Origin: Microbacterium rhizosphaerae
GTDB taxonomy: Bacteria; Actinomycetota; Actinomycetes; Actinomycetales; Microbacteriaceae
Assembly (NCBI RefSeq): GCF_034120055.1
Contig: NZ_CP139368.1
Coordinates: 3,596,001-3,660,000, forward strand
DNA: 64,000 bases
Reading direction: 5' to 3'
Shown here: positions 17,322 to 26,030 of the stretch, in pieces
Layout: each line of letters begins with the position of its first letter
Position numbering within the stretch: the stretch's first letter is position 1
Position numbers and translations under genes: made by a program
The notes under the pieces: generated by a model
The model's input: only the letters and a program-made list of their open reading frames with translations
Database searches by the model: none
What the model was told of the DNA's origin: nothing

Positions 17322-18596
17322 CTACTCCTTGGCGAGCGCGTCGTTCATCTGCTTCGCGAGGTCCTGCAGCCCCTGCTCCGGGGTGGTCTTCCCCGAGTAG
17401 ATGTTGTTGATCTGCGTGGCCTCGAAGGCGTTCCACACCGCCGTGTTCTTGGAGATCGGGTAGGGAGCAGCCACCTTCGCCTCGTCCAGGAAGATCTGTG
17501 CGTCCAGGTCGGGCAGCGCCTTCACCCAGTCCTGCTGGGTGCCGTTGTACGCGGGGATGACGGTGCCGGTCGTGGCCTGGATCTCCGCGGACTGCTTGCC
17601 GCTCAGGAACGCGGCGAGCTTCTCGGCCCAGCCGACGTTCTTGGACTTCGCATTGGCGACGTTCGCGAGACCGTGGATGACAGAGACGTTGCTGTCCGGA
17701 CCGGCCGGCAGAGGTGCCACGCCCACGTGACCCTTCAGACCGTCCGCCTTGCTGTACGTGCCCGCGGCCCAGGAACCGTCCCAGAACATGCCCATCTTGC
17801 CCGAGCTGAACGTGTCGCCCGGCCAGGTGTCCGTGATCTGCTGCAGGCTCGGCGAGGAGCCGTTCTTGATCAGGTCGTTCCAGAAGTTGATCCCCTGCAG
17901 CGCCTCGGGCGAGTCGTAGCCGGACGTCTTGCCGTCGCTGCTGATGATGTGGCCGCCGGCCTGCAGGATCGTGTTGTAGAACGTCATCTGGCCGTACGGG
18001 GCGGATGCGGTGCCCCACACGCCCTTGGCCGGATCGGACAGCTTCTTCGCGTCGGCCTGGAACTCCTCCCACGTCCATCCCGCCTTGGGGTAGGCGAGGC
18101 CGGCGGCATCGAACAGCGCCTTGTTGTAATAGACACCGATGGTGTCGTAGTCCTTCGGAGCCCCATACAGCTTGCCGTTGTAGGTGTACAGGTCGACGAG
18201 GGACTTCGGGTAGTTGCCCTTGTCTCGGCCCACGGCGTCATCCAGGGGGGCGAGCTGGTTGTTCGAGGCGTACAGCTGGAAGTTCGGACCGTTCAGCCAG
18301 AACACGTCCGGGCCCGCGCCCGCGGTCAGCTGCGTCTGCAGTTTCGTCCAATAGTCCTTCGCGGGAACGACCACGATGTCGACCTTGACGTTCGGGTTCG
18401 ACTTGGTGAACTCATCCGCGGCCTTCTTCAGAGCGGGCTGCTGATTCTGGTCCCAGATCGCGTAGTTCAGCGTCACGGGACCCTTCGACAAGCCGCCGTC
18501 GGCGGCGCTCGACGATGCCGAGCAGGCGCTGAGGGCGACCGCGGCGGCGGCGGCGACGCTTGTCGCGACCACGAATCGGTGAGGCATCTTCGCCAC
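17322..18596 (-). CDS. Extracellular sugar-binding lipoprotein (CUT1)
   Basis: A 424-residue binding protein with a signal peptide (MAKMPHRFVVATSVAAAAA) and lipobox LSAC near residue 25, followed by a serine/alanine linker and the family 1 solute-binding fold (VTLNYAIWDQNQQPALKKAADEF, PDVFWLNGPNFQLYA, YGAPKDYDTIGVYYNKALFD). It is the first gene of the operon that continues with two permeases, a Gfo/Idh/MocA oxidoreductase and an enolase-superfamily enzyme. A promoter with -35 TTGACA at the complement of 18715-18720 is fused to the FadR-type operator, and two AAACGTTT sites lie closer to the gene. Confidence 0.9.
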   Translation of the reverse strand: MAKMPHRFVVATSVAAAAAVALSACSASSSAADGGLSKGPVTLNYAIWDQNQQPALKKAADEFTKSNPNVKVDIVVVPAKDYWTKLQTQLTAGAGPDVFWLNGPNFQLYASNNQLAPLDDAVGRDKGNYPKSLVDLYTYNGKLYGAPKDYDTIGVYYNKALFDAAGLAYPKAGWTWEEFQADAKKLSDPAKGVWGTASAPYGQMTFYNTILQAGGHIISSDGKTSGYDSPEALQGINFWNDLIKNGSSPSLQQITDTWPGDTFSSGKMGMFWDGSWAAGTYSKADGLKGHVGVAPLPAGPDSNVSVIHGLANVANAKSKNVGWAEKLAAFLSGKQSAEIQATTGTVIPAYNGTQQDWVKALPDLDAQIFLDEAKVAAPYPISKNTAVWNAFEATQINNIYSGKTTPEQGLQDLAKQMNDALAKE

Positions 18597-18635
18597 GATT
18601 CTCCTACTTTCTGTGCTGTGGAACTTTGGTTGCTG

Positions 18636-18678
18636 AAACGTTTAGTCTCTGGAGAGTACGACCTGTGCTTAAACGTTT
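18636..18678. promoter_or_regulatory. Pair of LacI-type operators
   Basis: Two copies of the palindrome AAACGTTT (18636-18643 and 18671-18678) are spaced 35 bases centre to centre upstream of the binding-protein gene, each with purine-rich flanks (TGAAACGTTTAG, TTAAACGTTTCG). Such pairs suit cooperative binding by a LacI-family dimer pair. The nearest candidate is the LacI gene at 18798-19793. Confidence 0.6.
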
Positions 18679-18705
18679 CGGACTGCCATGATCTTGCATG
18701 TCGCA

Positions 18706-18720
18706 GACATCGGATGTCAA
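18706..18720 (-). promoter_or_regulatory. FadR-type operator overlapping the importer -35 element
   Basis: GACATCGGATGTC (18706-18718) is a perfect palindrome around one central base. On the transcribed strand it continues from the -35 hexamer as TTGACATCCGATGTC, with a possible -10 CAAGAT 18 bases downstream. The same 13-mer, with up to two changes, occurs in three promoters of the L-fucose block (49732, 52776, 53519). Binding would block RNA polymerase directly. Confidence 0.65.
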
Positions 18721-18797
18721 GGGTTCGGGACAAGTTGCATGAAGAACGCGACGAGGGCGCTCCCCTGTCGGATCAGCGCGCCGGCCGTGCAGTGCGA

Positions 18798-19793
18798 TCA
18801 GCTGCCCACCGTCGACTGACGCGCGAACAGTTCCAGCTGCAGGTCGAGCAATCGGCCGGGCGGAGTATCCGGGCGATCTGCCCGCTCGAACAGGAACTCG
18901 GCGATCTGGCGTCCGAGCTCCGGCGACCCGACCGAGCTCAACCCGACCGCGGCGGACTGCGCGGCATCGCCGATGCCGATCACCGCGACGTCTTCGGGAA
19001 CCCGGAGCCCGCGCTCTCGCGCGACCTGCATGGTCGCGTACCCGGCGAAGTCGGCCGACGCGAAGACAGCGGTAGGGCGGTCGGGCCTGCCGAGGAGCTC
19101 GTGTGCCGCTCGGTAGGGATCCACGAGATTCCGCTCGTAAGGCTGGATGTACCCGTCCGGCACGGGGATGCCCGCATCCGCCATCATCGCCCGATACGCG
19201 TTCAAGCGCTGGTCCTGCTCGCCGCCGTACTGCGAGGCGAGGAAGCCGATCGCCCGATGCCGCTCGAGCAGGTGCGTCATCGCGATCTCGCTCGCGCGCC
19301 GGTCGTCGAAGCGCACGACGTCGAACCCGCGGGGCTCGAGAGTGGACGAGTAGATCGCCACCTTGCCCGCCACCGCCCCGAGCTGCTCGACGCACTCCTC
19401 GGGGGTGGAGCCGACCGCTGCGGCGACGAACGCCGCGTCGAATTCGACGCGCTTCAGCGCCGCGGAGTAGTCCGTGTCGACCGCGATCAGCGCCGTGAGC
19501 CCGTGCTGGGGGGCCAGGGCGGTCACGGATTCCGCGATGCCCACGGTCCAGGGATCGCTCAGCATGTGCAGCACCAGCTGGAGAACGCCCGTGCGTCCGG
19601 TGCGGACCGATCTCGCCATCGAGTTCGGGCTGTACTCGAGCTCGCGGGCGGCCGCTTCGACGCGGGCCCTGGTCTCCGACGACACGCGCGCACCGCGGGC
19701 CCGCGAGCCGGTCAGCGCATAAGACGCGGTGGCCACCGAGACATCGGCGAGCGTCGCCACATCGCGGATGGTCACCCGCCGCACTGGATCCAC
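18798..19793 (-). CDS. LacI-family transcriptional regulator
   Basis: A 331-residue repressor. The GTG at 19793 is chosen because a strong GAGGAGG lies 5 bases before it; the longer frame upstream is unconserved. The HTH VTIRDVATLADVSVATASYA is at residues 7-26, followed by a sugar-sensor domain (VLQLVLHMLSDPWTVGIAES, VAIYSSTLEPRGFDVVRFDD, AVFASADFAGYAT, AVIGIGDAAQSAAVG). It lies between the CUT1 importer operon and the EamA transporter gene on the same strand. AAACGTTT-like sites occur upstream of the importer and a related TAATCGTTTA site upstream of the EamA gene, so it probably controls both neighbours. Confidence 0.88.
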   Translation of the reverse strand: MDPVRRVTIRDVATLADVSVATASYALTGSRARGARVSSETRARVEAAARELEYSPNSMARSVRTGRTGVLQLVLHMLSDPWTVGIAESVTALAPQHGLTALIAVDTDYSAALKRVEFDAAFVAAAVGSTPEECVEQLGAVAGKVAIYSSTLEPRGFDVVRFDDRRASEIAMTHLLERHRAIGFLASQYGGEQDQRLNAYRAMMADAGIPVPDGYIQPYERNLVDPYRAAHELLGRPDRPTAVFASADFAGYATMQVARERGLRVPEDVAVIGIGDAAQSAAVGLSSVGSPELGRQIAEFLFERADRPDTPPGRLLDLQLELFARQSTVGS

Positions 19794-19837
19794 GGTTCCT
19801 CCTCGGCCATCGGACGACGGCGCACGCAGGGCATATC

Positions 19838-20776
19838 CTAGGCGCCCCGCCGGACCCCGCTGCGGACGATCACGGCAACACCGGCGAGACAGACGATCAT
19901 GCCGATGACCTCGGGCGGCCCGGGCCACGGCTCCTGACGCAGCGCGATGTTCTCGATGCGAACGACGATCGGGACCGCGAGCGAGAGTGTCGCGGCGAAC
20001 ACCGCGCCCTTCTCATGGATGAGGCGATGCTGCAGGAAGTAGACCGGAACGTAGATCGCGATTCCGAGCACGGCGAGCCACAGCCAGGCGGAGATGGGGA
20101 GCGAGAGGAGCCCAGGGAGCCGGCCGGACACGGCCTGCATCGCCAGCAGACCCGCCGTGCCGAACAGGAAGATCCCGAGCAGCAGATCATCGGGCACGTG
20201 CCCGCGCGAGATGTGGGCATAGTGCAGACCGTAGAGGGATGCCGCGCACAAAGCGATGATGCCGGCTCCGATGCCCATGACCACCACGACCGGCGAGACC
20301 TCCTTGTGATGGAACGAGCCGAGCGCGTACACCACGGCGCCGACGACCGTCAGCGCGACCGCCGCGATCGCCGCTGGTCGATGGCGGTGCGCCAAGAAGA
20401 TGTGGCCGATCACGAGCGTGAGGGTCGGAACCATGGCAACGATCAGATTCGTGATCGACGCACCGACGAGGGCGATGGCGCTGAGGGATGCGGTGGAGTA
20501 CGCGCTGACCCCGAGGATGCCGCTGACGAGCAGGACCCGTGGCCTCCGCACGAGTTGGCTGAGCGAGCGCGTGATCGTCGACCGACTGCGGAGCGCGATG
20601 AGGGCGAGGCCGATGCAGCTCAGCATCGACCTGCCCGTGGCCACGGCATCCGGTGGCTCGTGCTGGACGAGGTGGGCGGACACGACCCACGTCGCAGACA
20701 GGAGGAGGACCAGGCCCACCGACATGACCACGACGGCCCGGCCGGACGCAGATCGCGGATGCGTCGTGCTGTTCAT
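19838..20776 (-). CDS. EamA/DMT-superfamily transporter
   Basis: A 312-residue membrane protein with about ten hydrophobic segments arranged as two EamA repeats (first repeat from VVVMSVGLVLLLSATWVVSA to VVGAVVYALGS, second from VVVMGIGAGIIALCAASLYG to VIGMIVCLAGVAVIVRSGV). DMT transporters move small metabolites, often as exporters. The gene is followed 44 bases later by the LacI regulator and carries a LacI-like half-palindrome in its own leader. It could export an intermediate or by-product of sugar-acid degradation; substrate is unknown. Confidence 0.82.
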   Translation of the reverse strand: MNSTTHPRSASGRAVVVMSVGLVLLLSATWVVSAHLVQHEPPDAVATGRSMLSCIGLALIALRSRSTITRSLSQLVRRPRVLLVSGILGVSAYSTASLSAIALVGASITNLIVAMVPTLTLVIGHIFLAHRHRPAAIAAVALTVVGAVVYALGSFHHKEVSPVVVVMGIGAGIIALCAASLYGLHYAHISRGHVPDDLLLGIFLFGTAGLLAMQAVSGRLPGLLSLPISAWLWLAVLGIAIYVPVYFLQHRLIHEKGAVFAATLSLAVPIVVRIENIALRQEPWPGPPEVIGMIVCLAGVAVIVRSGVRRGA

Positions 20777-20859
20777 GTCCCCGCGCCTCCCATTCGCCCC
20801 GCGCGAGCGGGACGTGGCGGCCGCATCTGGAAGGCCGCCGGTCGCGAGGGCGCGAGGTG

Positions 20860-20873
20860 CTTAATCGTTTAGA
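20860..20873. promoter_or_regulatory. LacI-like operator upstream of the EamA gene
   Basis: CTTAATCGTTTAGA resembles the CTTAAACGTTTCGG site at 18668-18681 and has the same TTNAACG-like core with one base changed. It lies 84 bases before the EamA ATG and probably belongs to the same LacI regulon. Confidence 0.4.
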
Positions 20874-20913
20874 TTACTGGCGGCCAGTCATGCAGAGACT
20901 GTCGAAGATGCGA

Positions 20914-22329
20914 TCAGGGCACCGGGAGGAACCGCTCCGGCACGTTCTGGTACGCGATCGGCCGGAGGAAGCGATCGATCGCGTGGGTTCCGACACTGGT
21001 GTGCAGACTGCTCGTCGCGGCCGGGTAGGGCCCGCCGTGCTGCTGGCCCACCGCGACGGCGACGCCCGTGGGCCAGTCGTCCCACACGATGCGACCGACG
21101 CGGTCCTCCATCACGCCCAGCACCCGGCGGACGATCGCATCGTCCTCATCGTCCGCGTGGATCGTACCGGTGAGGGACCCCTCGACGGTGCCGAGCGCGT
21201 CGACGAGCTCGGCACCGTCGCGGTACCGGATCACGAGTGCCGCCGGGCCGAAGCACTCCACGATCGACGCGGGGTCGGCGAGCACCGACGCCGCGTCCGT
21301 CGCAAGGAGCAGCGCACGCGAAGCGCCTGCCTCGGACCTGCTCAGGATGCTCACCCCCGGGTGGTTCTCGAGCGCTGTGCTGGTGTCTTCGAATCCCGCG
21401 GTGATGCGCTCATTGAGCAGTTCGTGCAGGGACGCGTCGCGCACCGCCGAGAGCAGCGAATCGGGGACGGGCACCGACTCCGGCCAGAAGAGCAGTCCCG
21501 GCTTCGTGCAGTACTGTCCCGCGCCCAGGGTGAAGGAGGCGAAGAAGCCCGCGGCGATCTCGTCGCCCCGCGTGGCGGCTGCATGCGGGGCGACGACCGC
21601 CGGATTCACGCTGCCCAGCTCGCCGTAGAACGGGATCGGTGTGGGCCGGGCACACGCGATGTCGAACAGGGCTCGGCCGCCCTTCAGCGAGCCCGTGAAG
21701 GCCGCAGCGCCGACCCTCGGATCCTGGAGTGCACGGATTCCTGCCTGCGTGCCGGCGATGAGGGCCAGCGTGCCCGGCGGGCAGCCGTGCGCCTCCAGCA
21801 CCGGTGCGACCACCTGCCAGGTCGCCACCGAGAGGCGCGGATGACCGGAGTGCGTCTTGACCACGACCGGGCAGCCCGCGGCCAGGGCGGACGCGGTGTC
21901 GGTGCCGGCGACGCTGAAGGCGAACGGGAAGTTGCTGGCCGCGAAGTTCAGGACCACCCCGATCGGCCGGTGGCTGCGGTACAGCTCGGGGCGCGGCGCG
22001 GGATCGGCCGCTGCATCCGCGGGGTCGTGATCCACGCGGAAGGCGGTGGATGCCGCCTGACCGTACAACTCGAGCTGGAACGCGGTGCGCTCGATCTCGC
22101 CCCGCAGCCGCCCCTCGGGCAGATGAGTCTCCTCACGCGCGATCGGGATCAGCGCTTCGGCTGCGTCGCGCAGAGCCGCCGCGGCGGCATCCAGAGCCCG
22201 GCGCCGGCCGTCGATGCCGAGAGCAGCCAGCGGACCGCGTGCCGCCGCCGCGGCGGCGAACACGGCGTCGAGCTCTGCATCGGTCGTCGCGGAGAGGGTC
22301 GCGGTCGGCGTCGGGGTGGTGGTGGTCAT
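20914..22329 (-). CDS. Aldehyde dehydrogenase, probable 2-oxoglutarate semialdehyde dehydrogenase
   Basis: A 471-residue NAD(P)-dependent aldehyde dehydrogenase from the ATG at 22329. Signature elements are VLNFAASNFPFAFSVAG (cofactor and oxyanion asparagine), FTGSLKGG (Rossmann turn), the general base in FYGELGSVNP and the catalytic Cys in GAGQYCTKPG. The FYGELGSVNP and QQHGGPYPA segments are those of the 2-oxoglutarate semialdehyde/KdxD type that ends phosphate-free pentose and hexarate pathways. Together with the dehydrogenase, lactonase, dehydratase and FAH enzymes at 27,086-31,288 it would complete conversion of a pentose to 2-oxoglutarate. It is transcribed apart from them, but next to the GntR gene at 22407. 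Confidence 0.87.
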   Translation of the reverse strand: MTTTTPTPTATLSATTDAELDAVFAAAAAARGPLAALGIDGRRRALDAAAAALRDAAEALIPIAREETHLPEGRLRGEIERTAFQLELYGQAASTAFRVDHDPADAAADPAPRPELYRSHRPIGVVLNFAASNFPFAFSVAGTDTASALAAGCPVVVKTHSGHPRLSVATWQVVAPVLEAHGCPPGTLALIAGTQAGIRALQDPRVGAAAFTGSLKGGRALFDIACARPTPIPFYGELGSVNPAVVAPHAAATRGDEIAAGFFASFTLGAGQYCTKPGLLFWPESVPVPDSLLSAVRDASLHELLNERITAGFEDTSTALENHPGVSILSRSEAGASRALLLATDAASVLADPASIVECFGPAALVIRYRDGAELVDALGTVEGSLTGTIHADDEDDAIVRRVLGVMEDRVGRIVWDDWPTGVAVAVGQQHGGPYPAATSSLHTSVGTHAIDRFLRPIAYQNVPERFLPVP

Positions 22330-22406
22330 GTCGTGCTCCAAGGCGGGACGGGCTGAATCAGGGGTCGCGAGGGGATCGATCGCTCGTGGGTCGGGGTGCG
22401 GCTGTC

Positions 22407-23198
22407 TCAGGCGGGAGGCTGGCTGAGCTCCTTCAGAATCGAGGCCAGGCCGGGCTCCAGATCGGCGCGGCCGCGGAGCACGTCGGCGAGGGGGCGGTCG
22501 AGGTCCGCCCCGTAGAAGCTCTCGGCTGCCTGGATGTGCGCGAGCATCGCGGCGCGTGCGCCTTCTTCGTCCTGTGCGGCGATCCGGTCGCACAGGACGT
22601 CGTGCAGGTCGGCCCCGACGACGCGCGGGTCGCTGAGGCTTCGCGCCATCATCGCGTGGGCGAGCGTGCGGATGGAGGCGAACATGACCTGCAGCACGGG
22701 GTTCCCGGTCGCCTCGACGATCGCGGTGTGGAATTCGAGGTCGACATCCGCCGCCTCCGGAATCAGCGCGGTATCGAACCGGGCGACGAGCTCGTGCAGT
22801 CGGCGCAGGTCCGCCGTGCTCCTGTTGCGCGCCGCCAGTGCGGCGGCCGCCGGTTCCAGGACGGCTCGTGCCGCCATGAGGTCCTTGGCGGTGACCAGGC
22901 CCGAGCGGGCCAGCTGCTCAGCCGTGCCGGCTCCGAGAGCGGGCTGGAACTCGCGCACGAACGTGCCGCGACCACCCGCGGTCACGATGAGCTGCCGTTC
23001 CTGCAGGATCCGCAAGGCCTCACGGATCGCCGAGCGAGCGACCTCGAAGCGCTCCGCCAGTACGCGCTCCGAAGGGAGGCGTACGCCCGCCTGCCATCGG
23101 CCGGAGACGATCTCGTCCTCGAGTGCTGCGACGATCTGCGGCACTCCGCGGAAGCCGGGGCCGGGGCCGGGGATCTCGGATGTCAGGCGGTTGCTCAT
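22407..23198 (-). CDS. FadR-type GntR transcriptional regulator
   Basis: A 263-residue regulator. The ATG at 23198 begins a protein with an N-terminal winged HTH (ALEDEIVSGRWQAGVRLPSE, RVLAERFEVARSAIREALRI, QERQLIVTAGGRGTFVRE) and a C-terminal all-helical FCD ligand domain with DLEFHTAIVEATGN, whose Asp/His pattern binds a metal and a carboxylate effector. It lies upstream of the aldehyde dehydrogenase and close to the SDR. A TGGTC/GACC palindrome in its own upstream region recurs before the CUT2 operon at 24089, so it likely represses itself and that operon until a sugar acid or 2-keto acid appears. Confidence 0.88.
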   Translation of the reverse strand: MSNRLTSEIPGPGPGFRGVPQIVAALEDEIVSGRWQAGVRLPSERVLAERFEVARSAIREALRILQERQLIVTAGGRGTFVREFQPALGAGTAEQLARSGLVTAKDLMAARAVLEPAAAALAARNRSTADLRRLHELVARFDTALIPEAADVDLEFHTAIVEATGNPVLQVMFASIRTLAHAMMARSLSDPRVVGADLHDVLCDRIAAQDEEGARAAMLAHIQAAESFYGADLDRPLADVLRGRADLEPGLASILKELSQPPA

Positions 23199-23250
23199 GC
23201 CACAGTCCTTCTTCGTCTTCCGCTGCCCGACCGGGATTGTGTCGGTGCGA

Positions 23251-23262
23251 CCGGTCGGACCA
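23251..23262. promoter_or_regulatory. Probable GntR operator upstream of the regulator gene
   Basis: On the minus strand it reads TGGTCCGACCGG, with a palindromic GGTC-N-GACC core typical of FadR-type sites. It is 53-64 bases before the start of the GntR gene and differs at one base from the site at 24089-24100. Confidence 0.55.
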
Positions 23263-23308
23263 ACAGTATCTCCGGAGCGGGAGGGTTCTTCCAGGGCATC
23301 ACGGGTGC

Positions 23309-24031
23309 TCAGTCCATCGGCCGGAGGCTCGCGCCGCCGTCCACCGTCAGCACCGACCCGGTCATGTACGACGCCATCCTGGAGCAGAGGAACAAGCAGG
23401 CATCCGCCACCGACTGTGTCGTCTGCAGCGCCCCCAGCGGGATGGCCGATCCGGCGCGTCGCCGGTAATCGTCGTTCGTCTGCCACTGGTGCAGCGCCAT
23501 GCCGGCGCCGACGATGCCCGGGGCGATCGCGTTGGCGCGTATGCCATGCGGCGCGAGTTCCAGGGCGAACTGCCGCATCATCGCAGTGATCGCGGCCTTC
23601 GTGGCGATGTACGGGCCGATCTCGGGCCACGGATGCTCCGCCACCCAGGACGTCGTGAAGAGCAGGTGACCCGGCATCCCGCCGCTCGTCCATCGCCGAG
23701 CCGCCTGGCGGGCGGTCACGTACGCGCTCCTCAGATTCGACCGCACGAGCGCATCGAATCCGTCCAACGGGTAGTCGATGAGCGGATGGGTGCCCACCGC
23801 CCCGGCATGGCACATGACGATCGTCGGGAGGCGGCCTTCGTCCGTCAGCCGGTCGAGCACGCCGTCGATCGCTGCGGGGTCGGCCGCATCCACGCCGGTC
23901 GTCAGATCAACGGATTCGACGAGGGCGCCCCGCGCACGAAGGGTGTCGACGATCGTCTGCCCGAGTGCGCCGCCGCCGCCGGTGATGAGGATGCTCTCGC
24001 CGGAGAGATCCAGTGCCGCGTCCGTGTCCAT
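23309..24031 (-). CDS. Short-chain dehydrogenase/reductase
   Basis: A 240-residue classical SDR with the cofactor motif ITGGGGALGQT near residue 15, a CHAG motif in place of NNAG, TTSW (catalytic Ser region), the YIATK catalytic Tyr-Lys pair and NAIAPGIVGAG. The missing NNAG is unusual but conservative. Such enzymes oxidise a sugar or sugar-acid hydroxyl. It is divergent from the CUT2 importer operon and shares the 125-base intergenic region with it, so it may be co-induced, perhaps as an alternative sugar 1-dehydrogenase. Exact substrate unknown. Confidence 0.83.
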   Translation of the reverse strand: MDTDAALDLSGESILITGGGGALGQTIVDTLRARGALVESVDLTTGVDAADPAAIDGVLDRLTDEGRLPTIVMCHAGAVGTHPLIDYPLDGFDALVRSNLRSAYVTARQAARRWTSGGMPGHLLFTTSWVAEHPWPEIGPYIATKAAITAMMRQFALELAPHGIRANAIAPGIVGAGMALHQWQTNDDYRRRAGSAIPLGALQTTQSVADACLFLCSRMASYMTGSVLTVDGGASLRPMD

Positions 24032-24088
24032 CGTCTCCCCGAGCTCCAGTTGACAGGAATAGCCGTGCTCGACATACTAGCCCGAAAG

Positions 24089-24100
24089 TGGTCTGACCGG
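24089..24100. promoter_or_regulatory. Probable GntR operator before the CUT2/Weimberg-type operon
   Basis: TGGTCTGACCGG has the palindromic core GGTC-N-GACC and matches the minus-strand site at 23251-23262 at 11 of 12 bases. It lies 57 bases upstream of the ABC ATPase start and 58 bases before the divergent SDR start. Confidence 0.55.
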
Positions 24101-24156
24101 CAGTACCAGTCCTACCAGCCTGGTGCGCCCCGAGCTGAACAACGAGGTCCAGGACG

Positions 24157-24897
24157 ATGTCCGCTCTTCTCGAAGTACGGGATGTTTCGAAGCGGTTCGG
24201 CGGTGTGCGCGCGCTCAGCGGCGTGTCGTTCAGCGTCGACGCCGGCGAGGTCGTCGGCCTGATGGGCGACAACGGTGCCGGCAAGAGCACGCTCATGAAG
24301 ACGATCGCCGGCGCCCACGCCCCCGACGCAGGCGAGATCCTCGTCGACGGCGCGCCGGTCGCCTTCGCCTCCCCCCGGGATGCGACGGCGGCCGGGATCG
24401 CGGTGGTCTATCAGAACCTCGCGCTCGTCGATCAGCGGGACGTGGCCGCCAATGTCTTCCTCGGTCGAGAACTGACGCGCTTCGGCTTTCTCGATCGCGC
24501 CCGGATGCGAGCGGAGGCGCAGGCGGTCATCACGGAACTCGGGGTGAAGATCCGCTCCATGCGGCTTCCCGTCGGCGGCATGTCCGGCGGGCAGCGTCAG
24601 GGAGTGGCGATCGCGCGCGCTGTCCACCTCGGCGGCCGCCTGGTGCTCCTCGACGAGCCGACCGCTGCGCTCGGGCCGGAGCAGCAGCAGGCCGTCCTCG
24701 ACCTCATCACTCGGCTCCGCGACCAGGGCACCGCCGTGATCCTCGTCAGTCACAACATCGATCACGTCATGGCGGTCGCCGATCGCATCGTCGTCATGCG
24801 GGAGGGACGTGTCGCCGGGGTGAAGGCGGTGGCCGACACCGCCGCGCTCGAGGTCATCCAACTGATCATGTCCACCTCTGCCGGAGCCCTCGCATGA
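24157..24897 (+). CDS. CUT2 sugar ABC transporter ATP-binding protein (single domain)
   Basis: A 246-residue ATPase with Walker A GDNGAGKST (residues 36-44), Q-loop VVYQNLALVD, signature MSGGQRQGVAIARA, Walker B LVLLDEPTAALGP and switch His VSHNIDHV. Note the signature is MSGGQ rather than LSGGQ. CUT2 ATPases usually have two fused domains (RbsA, about 500 residues); this one has a single domain and probably works as a homodimer, as in FrcA-type systems. It is the first gene of an eight-gene-like unit continuing with the permease (4-base overlap), binding protein and catabolic enzymes. Confidence 0.93.
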   Translation: MSALLEVRDVSKRFGGVRALSGVSFSVDAGEVVGLMGDNGAGKSTLMKTIAGAHAPDAGEILVDGAPVAFASPRDATAAGIAVVYQNLALVDQRDVAANVFLGRELTRFGFLDRARMRAEAQAVITELGVKIRSMRLPVGGMSGGQRQGVAIARAVHLGGRLVLLDEPTAALGPEQQQAVLDLITRLRDQGTAVILVSHNIDHVMAVADRIVVMREGRVAGVKAVADTAALEVIQLIMSTSAGALA

Positions 24898-25931
24898 GCA
24901 CAACCGCTCCCACGACGACCGCCACCTCCGCTGTGGTGGTCCACCGCCAAGAGCAGTTCGACCAGTCGGCGTGGTACCGGCTGATCCGTCGCGACGAGGT
25001 GGGCATCTTCGCGGCGACGGTGGTCCTCATCCTGGCCGCGGCGATCTTCGCACCTCACTTCCTGGATGCCGACAACCTGCTGAGCATCGCGCAGCAGATC
25101 GCCATCATCGCGATCGTCGCCGCCGGCATGACCTACGTCATCGTGGTCGGCGAGATCGACCTGTCGGTCGGCTCCCAGTACGGCTTCCTCGCCGTCTTCT
25201 TCGCCTGGAGCATCCACGACTGGGGCATCCCTGCGGGCGCTGCGATTCCCGCCACCCTGATCCTCGGCCTCGGCACCGGTGCCCTCAACGGTGTGGTCAC
25301 GACCATCTTCGGCATCCCGTCGTTCGTCGTCACGCTCGCCGCGCTCGCCGTCTACCGGGGCGCCGCGCTGCTGCTGTCCGAAGGCGTACCGATCATCGCG
25401 TCCAAGAACGAGGTGTTCCGAGCGATCACATCCGGCTACCTCTTCCCCGGCCTCAGCGCACAGACACTGTGGATGATCCTCCTCTTGCTCGTCCTGGGTG
25501 TCGTCCTCGCCTTCACCCGATTCGGATCCAACGTCTATTCGGTCGGCGGCAATCGATCGGCCGCCGCCGACGCCGGCATCGATGTGAACGTCACGAAGAT
25601 CATCTGCTTCGCCCTCACCGGTTTCCTGTGTGCGGTCGCCGCCCTACTGCTCACCGGCTGGCTCGGAAGCGGCAACCCGCTGACTGGCACGGGATTCGAG
25701 CTCAGCGTGATCGCCGCCGTCGTCGTCGGCGGCGCCTCCCTCACGGGCGGCAAGGGCACCATCGTGGGCACGTTCCTCGGCGCAGTCGTCGCCGGCGTGC
25801 TCAACAACGCGCTGATCCTCGCGGGCATCAGCAACAACTGGCAGCAAGTGGCCACCGGGCTCCTCATCGTCGTTGCGGTGTTCATCAATCGCCTGGTGGC
25901 CAAGCGCACAGGCGCCGACTTGCGCACCTGA
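24894..25931 (+). CDS. CUT2 sugar ABC transporter permease (RbsC/FrcC type)
   Basis: A 345-residue permease, start chosen at the ATG overlapping the ATPase stop. It has eight to ten hydrophobic segments and the family signatures GMTYVIVVGEIDLSVGS, FGIPSFVVTLAALAVYRGAA and VVVGGASLTGGKGTIVGTFLGA near the C-terminus. It is the sole membrane subunit and presumably forms a homodimer. CUT2 systems carry monosaccharides (ribose, xylose, arabinose, galactose, fructose, fucose), which fits the downstream monosaccharide-oxidising enzymes. Confidence 0.93.
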   Translation: MSTTAPTTTATSAVVVHRQEQFDQSAWYRLIRRDEVGIFAATVVLILAAAIFAPHFLDADNLLSIAQQIAIIAIVAAGMTYVIVVGEIDLSVGSQYGFLAVFFAWSIHDWGIPAGAAIPATLILGLGTGALNGVVTTIFGIPSFVVTLAALAVYRGAALLLSEGVPIIASKNEVFRAITSGYLFPGLSAQTLWMILLLLVLGVVLAFTRFGSNVYSVGGNRSAAADAGIDVNVTKIICFALTGFLCAVAALLLTGWLGSGNPLTGTGFELSVIAAVVVGGASLTGGKGTIVGTFLGAVVAGVLNNALILAGISNNWQQVATGLLIVVAVFINRLVAKRTGADLRT

Positions 25932-26030
25932 CCCGACGGGTCCGCACCGTGCCCGACCGAGCCGGTGCGGCGTGCCGGAGGACCGATCCACGCTCAATCA
26001 GCAGTCCCACCCCAACGAAGGAGTCGACCA

